This document shows positions 1-12,495 of a stretch of 64,000 nucleotides of DNA, piece by piece. Below the pieces are notes generated by a model. The model did no database searches. It was not told where the DNA came from and saw only the letters and a program-made list of their open reading frames with translations. Position 1 is the first letter of the stretch; every line of letters begins with the position of its first letter. The stretch lies in contig JAUIRK010000176.1 in the NCBI GenBank assembly GCA_030549495.1, positions 62,001-126,000 of the forward strand, in the 5' to 3' direction. This DNA is from Nectonema munidae (taxonomy: Eukaryota; Nematomorpha; Nectonematoida; Nectonematidae). A program made the position numbers and the translations under genes.

Positions 1-159
1 TTGTATCAAAAAGTGTTAAATATAAAAATTTATATTCGAAAAATTAACTTTGATTGACTTAAAAATTTGAAATTAGTTCGCAATTTTTTAGACTAAACAA
101 GTAAAGATCTTCTTCAAAGAGTTTTTGCTAAACGGAAATAAAAGTTGACTTTATTGACT

Positions 160-838
160 TTTACTCGCCCTGTATAATCTTTTGCAAAGTATCATTTAAA
201 ATAACAGATTTTGCACAGAGATTTTGTTGATGTAAAATACAATGAAAAGAAATCAGTTCATTTGGATCTTTGGTTTCTCTTTTAAGATGCGCAATAAATC
301 CTTTATTCTTAATACAATACTTGTGCTGAATCTATGGAATCTGTCGATTCATCCAAGGCTACTGAGTAATACACATTTTCCTTCTGGATTACATTTTTGA
401 GTTTCTCTGTTACATTACAAGCCAATTCATACTGTCGATCTGTATCAGTCCTTCTTTTAAGAGGCACCTCTTTATATTTGTTAACTTTATTTGGATCTAC
501 ACATCTTACCACTTCTAAAATACATTCCTTCATGAGTTCTGCATCGGTGAAAGGTTTACCCTTTTTTCCAAGCAAATTTGCAACTTTATAGCTGGCTTCT
601 GTCGCAGCATTCCCTTGATGTAACATGGAATGGAACTATTGTCTTTGCTTTTGTTTCCATCTTTCAGTTTCTTCAGTGCTAGCTTTCCAGACTCAACCTC
701 TAATTTGGCATATTTATTGTCTCTATAAAGAGCGTAATGTTGCTGTGCATTGAATTTCTTAACCGTTACAATTGTGGTATCACACAGCAAGCAAGACATT
801 TTGCCGCCCCTATTCACTAAAAAATATTTCAGTCCCAT
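160..838 (-). pseudogene. hAT transposase fragment, N-terminal half, frameshifted
   Basis: The first part (838 down to about 640) carries a BED-like zinc finger region with YFLVNRGGKMSCLLCD. A second frame (626-309) carries GKPFTDAELMKECILEV and VALDESTDSIDSAQ, and reading continues as ISFHCILHQQNLCAKSV near 270-190. These are hallmark blocks of the GTF2I-repeat/ZBED hAT transposase lineage, with the first catalytic Asp block in DESTD. At least one frameshift lies near 626-640, and the RNase H-like core and C-terminal dimerisation region are missing. It is a dead transposase rather than a domesticated gene. Confidence 0.75.
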
Positions 839-1196
839 TCTTCATTAAAGATTCTATTTTCTTCTTTCAAATTCGTTGTCACTGTTACAAAAAATTATCA
901 TAAATTAAAGACAATCTATTTTGTGTCCTCATATGAATACATTAGGAGAAAAACGGGTAAGTTAAAATTCATTGGGTTCAGAGAAAAATGCTTTCAATTT
1001 CTGGGAGTGACATTACTGAACACAATTAATATTCCTTTCGACTGTGTATGGTGTATATTATAAGTTTCAGGTGTATAATGATTTCAGACTTAAAAACTAT
1101 TCAAGGTTTTTATTAAAATAATATTTATATCAAAGGCCACACTTGATGGCCCGGAAGGCCGCATGCGGCCTTAAGGCTGCAGGTTCCCCACCCCTG
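160..1196 (-). mobile_element. hAT transposon remnant (GTF2IRD2/ZBED-like), one end present
   Basis: A hAT-type end reading CAGGGGTGGGGAACCTGC on the minus strand closes at 1196, and transposase-like coding lies inside it in the expected direction. The 8 bases outside the end (ggctaaca) would be one half of the target duplication. The other end is not visible: similarity stops near 160, where unrelated AT-rich sequence begins. The stretch 839-1150 would be the 5' untranslated part and shows no ORF. Confidence 0.75.
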
Positions 1197-1204
1197 GGCT
1201 AACA

Positions 1205-1639
1205 CAACTTCTGAAGCCAGGATTAAACAGTTCGAATTTTATCAGAAATCAGTTATGAAAACGATTAAAAAGTAATTTTTTATAATAGTTAAAAAAACTT
1301 ACCCTAATTTTTGTTAATCTAATCTTAAATTATTAATTAAAAATTTTAATTATATCGTTTGTTGTGAAAAGCTTTTAATGCTAAATTGATATAGAGTAAA
1401 AATGAGTTTAGGATACATAAAAAATTAATATGTATATGGAAATCAAAACTTAATAGCTTTTAAAATATTAAATATTATTTCTTAAAAAATAGTTCATATA
1501 TTCAATATATCGGTCAACTTTTAAAACCCGATGTTTTTTTAAGTCCCAAAGCAATCTGATATAGACAAGTTTTACTAGAGACACTTAGGTGGCATACATT
1601 CCTTATACTTTTATATAGAACACTGTTACATTTAAATAC
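1205..1639. other. No gene recognised
   Basis: AT-rich sequence outside the hAT end. I see no ORF of note, RNA gene or clear repeat structure here. Confidence 0.5.
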
Positions 1640-2080
1640 ACAATGTGCATACATATATACGTAGGTATGTATTTACAGTGACAAAAGAAATTTGTCATGG
1701 TAAATATTTAAAATACAAAGTCCTCGGTATAACCGTGAAACCAATGGGTCCCCTAATTTGCCCTTCTATCTTTTCTATGTTGATAAATGGTATTTTCCTT
1801 TCTTACGCTACTATCGATGTCTTCTTGTTTGCTGACGATATATCGTTATTTGATTATATATTTTCAAGATATTGTAGTAGTAGACTCTTTCAATCTTCTA
1901 GGAATTATCAATAGATTAAAGTGGATAAATCATACAGATCATCTGTTGTAAAGAATGTGGGGTCAATTAAGTCTAATTATAAAACCTAATCTATGTTACA
2001 AAAAAGTATAAAACTGCTAATTAAAAAAAGTATAATCCAAATAATATACTCAATTGGGGCCACTCAAATAAAGATAAATT
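1640..2080 (+). pseudogene. Non-LTR retrotransposon (LINE) reverse transcriptase scrap
   Basis: One open frame contains GPLICPSIFSMLINGI followed by VFLFADDISLF (FADD at about 1828-1839). This order matches reverse transcriptase blocks 4 and 5 of Jockey/CR1-type LINEs, where the usual text is G..L.P.LFN.YIND and Y/FADD. Further on, around 2036-2075, IIYSIGATQ resembles the conserved block after the RT palm. The rest of the protein is absent, so this is a short, old, 5'-truncated copy. The clade is not certain. Confidence 0.6.
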
Positions 2081-2107
2081 CAAGCAATGCTGTGTTTGAT
2101 TTTTCTA

Positions 2108-2235
2108 GTTGTAGGTATCGCATCCAATGGAAGAATACTTTTCCATAGCTCATAAGATGGTAGGGATAGTCACGTTCCGGTATCGAACCTGGACTTACGC
2201 TCCCACCACTAAACCATCTTCTGACTATCTTATCT
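2108..2235 (-). mobile_element. tRNA-derived SINE, copy 1
   Basis: Read on the minus strand it has a pol III A box (TGGTTTAGTGG, within 2199-2217) and B box (GGTTCGATACC, 2179-2189), then a non-tRNA body beginning CGTGACTATCC. The body is shared with the SINE at 24470-24620, which rules out a plain tRNA gene. No acceptor stem can be drawn. Confidence 0.75.
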
Positions 2236-2325
2236 TAATCACACATCTGCTGTTTGAATTATAAAATGGTGCTCCCATACGGATCAAATTTTTTTGACAA
2301 TGGTCTCTTAAGACTGTATGATATT

Positions 2326-2622
2326 TGTTGTAAAACAGTAAAAAAACAAGAAGGAAAAGAACCTAAGAAGGCTTTATTCAACAAAATACAGCATCAATAG
2401 TGAATAAACTCAAAGAAGTAAATACATATATATATATATACGTTACCCAAATAGAGAATCAGTCAAAAGAATAGAACAATAACCTTAACATTTGAATACA
2501 GCGGGAACATGAAGAAACCTAATTTGGATACAGTAGCGCAGAGAACAAGAAACTACAAGAAATGAGGTAAGGTGAAGAAGAAACGTAATTTGAATATGAT
2601 CCCAATATGAAAGATCACAACA
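2326..2622 (-). repeat. Long terminal repeat (3' LTR) of the Ty3/Gypsy fossil
   Basis: On the minus strand the segment begins TGTTGTGATC and ends TTTTACAACA, the usual TG...CA borders, and has an AATAAA signal inside. A purine-rich tract (GTGGAGGTGG) lies directly next to its inner border, where the plus-strand primer site of an LTR element belongs. It contains a short (TA)n run. The partner 5' LTR was not found in the window. Confidence 0.75.
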
Positions 2623-5467
2623 ACCACCTCCACTAAAGTATTCGGCAATTTCAAAAGCCAAATCCTTCAATTTGGTTTTCAAACTCTGGTAGAACGTCGT
2701 AAAACTGACTCATCATGGCTATAAGTATTCTTTTCCAGTTCTCTGGAATTAGTTTGACTTTCAGCTTCAACGTCCTTTCCTTCTTCAACAATTTTTGTTG
2801 GAGAAGAGGGTTCAAGGGTTTAAGCTTCACTTGTACGTGGAAGACGAGCCAAATTTCTCAAAGCAACAGAGTCTTCTTTCCCATTCTCATGGCGAATTTT
2901 GGCAAAGTCAGGGTTACTTTCGACGAGCTCAACAACTTCTCCATCAGTGTCATACTTGCTTTTTCTGTTGAAACGCTTTAGTAACACCTTTCCAGGTTCA
3001 CAAAGCCAAAGAGGTAAGGAATTACTCGGAGTACGGCGTTCGAAAGTAAAAATGCGTTCATGAGGAGTGGCATTAGTAGCAGTGCAGAGAAGTGAGGGAA
3101 TTGCATTCATACTTTCAGGTAATACACCTTGCCAAGCACTTAAAGGCAAACTTTTTGATTCCAGAGCTAACCTGATCGTCTTCCAGATCATGCCATTATA
3201 TCTTTCGCACTGACTATTACCTCGAGGATTATATGCAGTTTTAAGACTAGACCAACTCCATACCGAAGCAAAAAGTTCTTGAAATCTTGGGATGTGAAAG
3301 TAGCACCCCGATCAGAGTGAATGAATGATGGAAGTCCAAAAATAGAAAATAACGTAGTTAGGCACTTCATAGCTGTTGAGATATTGCAGTCTTAACAAGG
3401 GAAGGTGAATGGAAATCTACTGTATTCATCAATAACGGTAAATAAGTAGCGACAGCCTGATGAGGAAGGAACTGGACCTTTAAAATAAATCGAGAGACGC
3501 TGAAAGGGAGCGGTAGCTTGAATCAACTTACTATGAAGAACAAAAAAATGAGGTTTTACTTTAGCACAGGTAAGACACTCGAAATTGATACGACGCACTT
3601 CATTGATCGAAAATGGCATGCTACCTGATCTGACAAGTGCCAATAGCGTTGAACTCCAGGATGAATTAAGGAACTGTGCAGGGATTTCAGTTCTTCCAAA
3701 AAAGCCGTGGCACAACATGTACGAGATAAAACATCCGCTACTGTGTTCTCAGTTCCAGGACTGTACTTTATGTTGTAAGAAAATGGCAAAAGTTCTGTTT
3801 TCCACAGCATTATTTTATCATGATCTTTCCATGATTTGCAGGCTTGAACATAAAAGAAACCGCTTGTTGATCGGTAACAATTGTAAAAGGCGCTCTTGCT
3901 AAAAAGTCTTTCCATTTGCGAACACACTCGATTATAGCATATGCTTCTTTTTCAATTATATGGAGACGTTTCTCTGACGCATTTAATGCTCGAGAGAAAA
4001 AAGCGACAGGTCTGTGCGACTGTAAAAGCGTACCCCCAATTGCTTTTTAAGAAGCATACAAAAGGCAAGTAGTCCTCAATACCTTTCATAGAAGTTTTTT
4101 GAATGCCCTGTTTCAAGTCGTAAAACGCCTTAACTGCTGAAGAATTCATAGGAAAGGACTTGTTTTCAATGAGAGGTCGAATCCTTGAAGAGTATCTCGG
4201 TTCTTAGTTATGTCATCTAGACAAGAAATTGCACACAATTTATACTCTGATATAAACGAAGTCATGAAACGTTGAAAAGCAGACACTTCATTTGTAGCAC
4301 CCATAGGAATACGCTTGAACTGATACAAATTAATTTCCGCTTGAAAGGCAGTATAGGGGCGTTCTTCTTCACAAATTTCAATTTGAAAGTAAGCTTTAGA
4401 TAGATCGATAACGCTAAAAAATTTTTATTTAGCAATCTGCCTAACGAGGCATTCAATCCTCGGCAAGGGATGGGAGGCGTCGGAAGAGTGAAACGATTAA
4501 TGGCTCGGGAAAAATCGACTACTAATCGTTCCTTACTATTGGGAGCTGAAGTAATCACAACTTGGGCACGCCATGGGGAATGACTAACTTCGATAACATC
4601 TTCTGAACTTCTTCTTCGATGAACCTGGCATCTTCTGGTGAATAAGATCCAGGCCTTGTTGCAATGGGGGTACATTCAGGAGGTTAAATTTTGAAACAAT
4701 TTCATAGGATTACATTTAATTTTAGAGAGTGCACCACATACATTAAGAACATCCTGCGATCCTTCGAAAGATATGTTGACACTTCCATGAAGTTTTAAAA
4801 GGGGTACACCTAGTATGAAATCAGTGCAAGCACTTGGGAGCAAAGTGAAATCAATATTTTTGTACAAACGTCCGTTCATCATGAAATTTAGTTGACAACT
4901 CTTGGATAACTTAATGGACAAAGTGGAGGAAGCCATGGAAATAACGGAATTCTTCTTGTGCGTAATCACTTTGAGCTTATTTGCAACACATTTACTAATA
5001 AAATGATCCGAGCTTCCAGTGTTTATGAGAGCAGTTGAGGACTTACCATCAACTTTGATAATGGAAAGAACTTTGGCATTAGCTAACGTGAGCAAGAATC
5101 ACAGCAGAAGTAGAAGAATGAATATTGGAGGTAGCAGACAGACATACTTTCGCAAAATGACCAATTTTTCCACATTTTAAACATAACTTATCTTTTGCGG
5201 GACAATACCAGCGGTTATCTTTAGGATGACGTCTTCCACTGCAGTTGAAGCACCTGCCATTCAAAAGAAACGTCTTTGGAAGAGTAGCAGAAAGGTTCGA
5301 AGAGTTAGAATCAACCAAAACGTCATCAGGAATGTTAGAATCAGTAGGTAAAGTGTTAACATGTGAAGCAATATTGTCAGCAGCTGCTGACGAAACTTGG
5401 GAATCATAGGCTTCAGCGCGGATGTGAGCCAACTCCAAACACCTGGCGCATTGCGAGACATCTATAA
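2326..5467 (-). mobile_element. Ty3/Gypsy LTR retrotransposon, broken fossil
   Basis: Minus-strand order: gag zinc-knuckle region (about 5100-5467), aspartic protease (about 4750-5090), reverse transcriptase (about 4150-4660), RNase H (about 3750-4150), integrase (about 2820-3720), purine tract and 3' LTR (2326-2622). The integrase is the best-kept part and places it in Ty3/Gypsy. It is broken, with roughly half a dozen or more breaks, and looks old. Its gag side is cut at 5467 by a TTAA-flanked DNA element. I did not recognise the missing gag or 5' LTR on the far side of that insertion. Confidence 0.85.
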
Positions 5468-5599
5468 CCCTGCTGGGCAAAATTTCTCCGCTCAAGTACT
5501 GAGGGGGGGGGGGGGGGGGGGGGGGGCGTAAAGTGCCCCCCCCTATTTTTCTCAGATATTAATAAGTTTTTATAAATATTTTTAATGTTACATATATAT

Positions 5600-6600
5600 T
5601 TCAACTATGCTGAATCCAGTAGTGATGTCCATTTTTTATCAAAATCAATCAAACCTGTCAAAAAATTGATTTATATTTGACAGCTCATCAAAAAGGAACT
5701 TTTTATTTAAATAATTATATAAAGTTTTTTACACATATATACCCATTTTCAAATAAGCTGAATTCAGTGGTGATATTCATTTTTTTATGAAAATCAATCA
5801 AACCTATCAAAAAATTGATTTAAATGTGACAGCCCATCTCAAAAAGGAACTTTTTATCTAAATAATTATATAAAGTTTTTTACACATGTTATACCCATTT
5901 TTAAATATGCTGAATTCAGTGGTGATATTCATTTTTTATGAAAATCAATCAAACCTGTCAAAAAATTGATCTAAATGTGACAGCTCATCTCAAAAAGGAA
6001 CTTTTTATCCAAATAATTGTATAAGGTTTTTTACACATATACACACATTTTCAAATATGCTGAATTCAGCGGTGATATTCATTTTTTTTTATAAAAAGCA
6101 ATTAAATTTATCAAAGCATTGATTTATATATGACAGCTCATCTTAAAAAGAAACTTTTTATCTAAGTAATAATATAAAGTTTTTTACACATATATACCCA
6201 TTTTTAAGCCTTCGTAATTCAGTAGTGATATTCATTTTTTATGAAATTCAATCAAAACTGTCAAAAAATTGATTATCCCAAAAAGAAAGGATCAAGCAGG
6301 GTTTTTTGAATTAGAGAATTACGTTTAATAGAAAGTATATGGAGATGATGAAGTTTACCATGTATGGCATTTTACACACATATACCCATTTTCAAGTAGG
6401 CTGTGTTTACTGGTTATATTCCTTTTTTTTATAAATATTAGTCAAACCTGACAAAATAATTTAAATATGACAGCCCATGTCAAAATTAAAATTTTTATTC
6501 TTATAAAAAGTTTTTTATACATTTCAAGTATGCAGAATTTAATGGTGATGTTCATTTTTTATGAAATCAATAAAACCTGTCAAAAAATCGATTAAACCTG
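5600..6600 (+). repeat. Tandem array A, ~150-bp unit (copy 1)
   Basis: Units begin near CTGAATTCAG (a perfect 10-base palindrome), followed by TGGTGATATTCATTTTTTAT, with starts near 5610, 5758, 5910, 6060 and 6210, then two more diverged units. Spacing is 148-152 bases. The unit also contains GTCAAAAAATTGAT and TTTTTACACAT. Confidence 0.9.
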
Positions 6601-7689
6601 TAAATCAATGTCAAATATATAAACATAAAAATAACTTCTACTTGCAGTATTTCTTTGGTAATTATTTTCTTAATTTATTTAATAAACCAACTTTAGGTGT
6701 TTAATTCACTCAAAATATTTCATTCTACAGTCAGTAACTTATGTAACTCGATAGGACCTCCATCTTTTTGGCTACAAATTCTTTATCGGCTTGTAGTCTC
6801 TAGGTCATATTATAATTTACAGTATGTAATTTTGCTATTCATTCCATGATGATCCTTTCTTGGTAGCTCTTTTTTCATTAGAAATTTATATTCTTCAATG
6901 TGTGTTCGAAAATTTTTTTATAATGATAAAATTACTTTTTTCCTCTCTCAAAGCATTTTGATTAAAGAATCTTCTTGATGATCTTAGACTTTTTTATCAG
7001 TATTGTGTATTTTATTATCAGGCCTGAATTTTTGTCAACCAATCTCATTTCAAAGGTTTTTTTCTGATGAATCATTCATGAAGTTCATTGTTCAATTACA
7101 AAAAGTTGTCCACGTTCTTCATCTAAAAAATTATTTTTTTGACGCAAAAGGAAAAAGATGGACAAGTTCATTTTAAATTAAAAATATCTTGATAGTGACT
7201 AAATTCTCACATATTGGCATCTGTGCCATTTTTGATAAATCTGACCTATTCTAAATTTTCAGATTTCCTACCCATCTTAGCTAAATGTTAATTGTAATCC
7301 TAGATGATAAGCTATAGATTTAAATATTTTTCATTAGTAAAAGGGGAACTTCTTTTTCACAGTAAAAATCTTTTTTGAAGCACCTAATTTTATATAATTA
7401 AACCACTTTCTAGTTCATTAGAACATTGTAGATCTTCCATTTAGTCAAGATACATATTTTTTTTAATATTTGTTTTGATCACATGTTCTCTTTTCAATTA
7501 GTTTTCAACTTGGTTCTTTCTCTCATACAAATTTTCAAAAGATTTTATAATACGTTGTGTTTTTTTTAATAAATATTTCATACTCAAGATAATTGAAGAA
7601 AGTATTATAAGCCAAAATATACAAAAAAACTATATTTTTACTATGTATCTAATATGCAGCCGTTTTTTGAAAATTTTTTACAGAACTGA

Positions 7690-9780
7690 TTTTCCGGCAA
7701 ATTTGATTGACACTAGCAGTAAAACCTCTAAATGCGAAAACTGTGTTCAGAAATGAAATCATCATGATCTATTTGCTATAAAAACTTATATTTCATGTAA
7801 AATTAGAATCAATATTTTTGGAAACATATTTTAGAACTAAACGCAAATTTGATTAATAATTATAGGTATTTTCAAATTAAAACTGCAAAAATTGAGTCCA
7901 TAAATGAAACTAGCATAGTTGATTTGGTATAAAAACATATATTTAATTGTAAAATATGAATCTTTTTAGAGACAATTTTTAGAAGTAAACCGCAAATTTG
8001 AAGGTATTTTCTTGTCCTAAAGGTAAAAAATGTGTCCAGAAATGAGACCAGCATAGCCGATTTAGTATAACACATATATTTCATTGCTAAAATTTGAATA
8101 AATGTTTTTGGGGAAGAATTTTTAGTAGTAAACCGCATAAATTTGATTAACACTTAGTAGGTATGTTTCACATTCTAAATGCTAAATGATAGGCTTCATA
8201 GATTTAAACAGTATGTTTGATTTGGTATAAAAGGGACATATATTTCACAGTAAAATATTTTTGGAGACCTAATTTTCAGAAGTAAACCGCAAAATTTGAT
8301 TAGTACATTGTAGATCGTCCATTTAGTCAAAACATAAATTGTAAAATATTTGTTTTGATCAAATATTCATCATGTTCGATTTAGTTTTAAAACATATGGT
8401 TCTTTCTAAAATTGAGAGAAATTTTTGCAGAAAGATTTTAGAAGGTACCCAAATTTTGCTAATACTTGGTTTTTTTATAAATATTTCAACTCAAGTTAAT
8501 GTGAAGAAGAGTATTAGTAAGAAAATAGGTTGATTTTAAAAAACATATTTTTAATATGTATCTAATTTGCAGCTGTTTTTTGAGAAATTTTTACAGAAGA
8601 TTTTCCGGCAAATTTGATTGACACTTAGCAGGTATATTCTTATCTAAATGCGAAAACTGTGTTCAGAAATGAAATTATCATGATCTATTTGCTATAAAAA
8701 CTTATATTTCATGTAAAATTAGAATCAATATTTTTGGAAACATATTTTAGAACTAAACGCAAATTTGATTAATAATTATAGGTATTTTCAAATTAAAACT
8801 GCAAAAATTGAGTCCATAAATGAAACTAGCATAGTTGATTTGGTATAAAAACATATATTTAATTGTAAAATATGAATCTTTTTAGAGACAATTTTTAGAA
8901 GTAAACCGCAAATTTGAAGGTATTTTCACATCCTAAAGGTAAAAAATCTGTCCAGAAATGAGACCAGCTTAGCCGATTTAGTATAACACATATATTTCAT
9001 TGTAAAATTTGAATAAATGTTTTTGGAGAAAATTTTTAGAAGTAAACCGCATATTTGATTAACACTTATAGGTATTTTCACATCCTAAATGTAAAAAATA
9101 AGTTCAGAAATGAAAACAGCATGATTGATTTGGTATAAAAACATATATTTCAAGAGAATATTTTTGGAGACAATTTTCAGAAGTAAACCGCAAATTTGAT
9201 TAATACTTATAGGTATTTTCAAAACCTAAATGTAAAAAATGAGTTCAAAAATGAAAACAGCATGATCGATTTGGTATAAAAACATATATTTCATGTAAAA
9301 TTGAGAGAATATTTTTGGAGATAGCTTTTAGAAGGTAACCGCAAATTTTGACTGATATTTTAAAACCTCTTAATGTGAAAAATGAGTTTAGAAATGAAAA
9401 CAGCATGGTTGATTTGGTATAAAACATATATTTAATTGTAAAATTTGAATGAATGTTTTTGGAGACAATTTTTAGAAGTAAACCGCAAATTTGATTAACA
9501 CTTATAGGTATTTTCTTATCCTAAACCTAAAAAATGTGTCCAGAAATGAAACCAGCATGGCCGATTTAGTATAACACATATATTTCATTGTAAAATGTGA
9601 ATGAATGTTTTTGGAAACAATTTATAGAAGTAAACCGCAAATTTGATTAAAACTTATAGGTTTTTTCAAATACTAAATGTAAAAAATGAGTCCAGAAATG
9701 AAACCAGCATGTCTGATTTAGTATTAAAGCTTATATTTTATGTAAAATTAAAGGAATATTTTATTAGATATATTTCTGAT
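7690..9780 (+). repeat. Tandem array B, ~150-bp unit (copy 1)
   Basis: Repeated blocks contain AGAAGTAAACCGCAAATTTG, then AATGAGTCCAGAAATGAAAC and CAGCATGGCCGATTTAGTAT, spaced about 140-155 bases. The unit is unrelated in sequence to array A. A longer duplication (about 7430-8030 against 8310-8940) is laid over the array. Confidence 0.88.
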
Positions 9781-10103
9781 CAATCAAAATTTTGATTGAC
9801 ATTTTCTAAAAAGTAGTCATGATTATTGAAAAAATTAAATATAATAAGTGTTATGCGTTCCAAACTGTATATAATTTTAAATTTTCAAGGTATTATATAT
9901 AATATAGATCCTAAATTTTAATTTTAGATTTTGATTGACAGTTTTGGACATGAAAGTGTCATTTGGACATGAAAGTGTCATTTAACTACCATGAAAATGG
10001 TTTGAAAGATGCAGCTAGAGATTTTAGGAAAAGTCAGGAAATTTGAAGGGATATGATTGAGTCAATTTTGTGCAATTAATTTTTAGTGAAGGGGGGGGGG
10101 GGA

Positions 10104-10122
10104 GGGGGCGTTTTACGCCCCC
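10104..10122. other. G/C hairpin next to the right end of copy 1
   Basis: GGGGGCGTTTTACGCCCCC is a near-perfect fold-back, 11 bases inside the CTAATAGGG terminus. Equivalent G-run/C-run pairs sit at the ends of the other copies. Confidence 0.8.
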
Positions 10123-10139
10123 ATCACTAATAGGGTTAA

Positions 10140-12084
10140 ATACATTACTTTATCAACTCGTTGCATACAAGATTATCTTTTATTTTTTACTTTTGCAGCG
10201 AAAATGAGCAAAGGGTCAGTCTGCCTCTACCTCTACACAGAGAATCAAATGAAGAATGGACTAGAGTAGAGCAGAGCCTCTAATCGCCTCTTTAAAATAT
10301 TTTGGCACCTTTCTACATCTCGGCCTGTACAATGTAATTGTACATCTATTAGGATTACAAATAGTTGCTTTATTGCTTTTGCCAGTGCTATTATTTTGGC
10401 AGAGTTCATAAGAATCATATCCATAATAATCAAGCTTTCTTTTCTCCTATATGTCATTTACTAAAAAGAATGAAATATTACATTTTCTTAATCATATCAC
10501 CATCATTTAACCTCGAATCTATTGTTTTTTATGATGAATAAAATGTGAAATATGATAGTTCTTCTTCAGAATATTTTATATATATTTACGAGTGTCACAA
10601 TCTTCCTTGGCTAAAGGTAAAGAAATATTGATGCGAGTTTGAGTACATGTTCTAAATTTATCCATTATTTATCACAAATAAATATAAGGTATTACATAAA
10701 TAATTGATTTATAGTGAAATTATTTCTTTCTTTAAAGAGAATAGGATAAATGTAAATTGCTAGAGCACTATTCATAAATATAATACTAAATTTAACATTG
10801 AAGTTGACCTACTACTGCCTTTATTTGTGTGTAGTTAGATCATTTCGTATCCCACATTTTGTGCACAAGATGTTTCGTAACGCGTTTTGGATGTTTCTCA
10901 CCCAAAATATTTCATACTGAGTTCGTGATGATTCGTAGCCAATTTTGACCCAAGACCTTTCATACACAATTATAATTTTGTTTATTAAAATTCTAACCAC
11001 CTAATTAACTACTCGTTGACCTGATTGGCATGTAATTTGGCATGCAAGTTATCTTATCTATTCCGGCTTCCTAAGAACAGTATATTTTATTAAACTTAAG
11101 ATATTGTGATCGCAAGAGACAAAGATATTTTCGTTCCAAATGTCAATTTGACCTGATACTTGAATCTGGCCAATGATATTTTAATTGCCACCCAAGTTCA
11201 AATATATTAGTGAACATGAGGGACGCAACTTCCTATGATCCGAATGGAACATTTAATTTGTATAATGTCTAGACAGTAGAGGGTGTATTTTTCGTACTTA
11301 TTAAGTTAAATAAGATGCTTTTACATTATCAGGCCCATGGACTCTTGAATTTTTTAAAGTTTTTATACGTTATTTATATTATTCGTTTTCATTTCTTCAT
11401 ACTTATTCTGAATATCGCAGGTATATTAGATACAAATTAAGAACAAAAAAAGGTTTTAGTTTGTAGTTTTGATCGAGTCTCTAGATTCTAGAGTCTAGAC
11501 CCACCGATTTTGAATTTGTGTCATAGTGTAAAACTAAATGTCACTCATTTAGAAATATAATATACCATTGACTGGAGAGAAAAATGCCATGTTTGATGAG
11601 ATCATAATTATATCATATATTTTGTAAGAGATTTCATTCATTATGTCATATATTTTTTTGATATTTCATTTGGTTATTTGATATTATCCTGTATGTGTAT
11701 GTATATGTATGAAGTTTTGTGTCAGACATTGACTAATGGAGAATTGTGTGTTTGAGTATATCAGGCGCGAGTATCAGGATTTAAAATCCCATGTTCTTTA
11801 TAATATATCCTGCATGTGTGTATACTGTATATATATAATATATTTTTACATACGGCATTATGTTTTGTGTCTGAGACTGACAAATGGAAATTAATAGTGA
11901 ATTGTGTGTCTAAGTGTGACTTTGACTTACTCCTATTTTCTATATACATTATAATGCATTATATCTGAGCGTGTCAGGTACGTGAACCCCATTTTCTATA
12001 TACATTACTATGTCTTGCATGTGAGAGAAATCATATTCTCTCTATATATCATGCAGTATGTGTATATGCACGATGTATTGTTAA
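10140..12084. other. No gene recognised; weak ~150-bp repetition at 11640-12060
   Basis: A 70-codon minus-strand ORF (10245-10457) matches nothing I know. At 11711-11765 and 11859-11922 two diverged stretches share TTTTGTGTC, GAATTGTGTGT and flanking TA-rich text, spaced about 150 bases, so an old tandem repeat is likely. Otherwise plain AT-rich DNA. Confidence 0.45.
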
Positions 12085-12495
12085 TAGGGTTCGAAACCGG
12101 TAATTTTTTACCTGTAAAAACACCGTTTACATTATCGTTACCGAAGACATTTTAGCGGTAATTAGAAAATATCAAAAAAAATTTCAAAAGAACAACTTTT
12201 TATTCACCTGGGCAACTATGCACCATAACATAAAAAATGAGCAAGTGAATCTTCTTCTAGATACAAAGACGAGATGGAACAACACAATTTCACGATTAAT
12301 CAATTTGAAAACCTGCATTCCTATGGTATTGAAGCTTTATGAAATTTTTGAAAAAATTTCTGAGAATGACTGCTAGGTTTTAGAAAACTTAATTAGCGTT
12401 CTTCTCCCGTTTGAAATTGCTACCAAAATCCTTTCATCTGAATCTTTTGATATAATAAAAGCAGAAAATTTAATATCCTTTATTTTGAAGGAACT
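12085..12495 (+). pseudogene. hAT transposase fragment with one terminal repeat
   Basis: A hAT-like end, TAGGGTTCGAAACCGGTAA, starts at 12085. From 12250 a nearly open frame reads LLLDTKTRWNNTISRLINL, then VLLPFEIATKILSSES and ISFILKELNP, matching the middle of hAT transposases (the TRWNST block and the following helices). One in-frame stop interrupts it (TAG after SENDC). The frame is cut at 12495 by the TTAA where the older piggyBac-like copy begins; the rest was not found. Confidence 0.7.

Larger units (their letters stand above)
5468..10135 (+). mobile_element. piggyBac-like non-autonomous element, copy 1 (4.7 kb)
   Basis: The left end begins CCCTGCTGGGCAAAATTT, which looks like the family end with ATTAGT lost, and the right end is CACTAATAGGG followed by TTAA (10136-10139). 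The left target reads ATAA, one change from TTAA. Just inside the left end a 24-base G run, CGTAAAGTG and a C run could fold back. Two tandem arrays (5600-6600 and 7690-9780) flank a unique core. No ORF resembles a transposase, so it would need help in trans. TTAA targets and CCC/GGG ends are the piggyBac signature; assignment beyond that is inference. Confidence 0.8.

Noticed and set aside
2179-2217. A and B boxes suggesting a tRNA gene (also at 24477-24530)
   Set aside because: No acceptor stem or proper anticodon arm, and the two loci share non-tRNA body sequence; they are SINEs.
5600-6600. Regular ~150-bp repeats considered as a CRISPR array
   Set aside because: Whole units repeat without unique spacers, and the context is a eukaryotic transposon.
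10245-10457. 70-codon minus-strand ORF with a Cys/Arg-rich end
   Set aside because: No family match, no neighbouring gene parts and no splice context; treated as chance.
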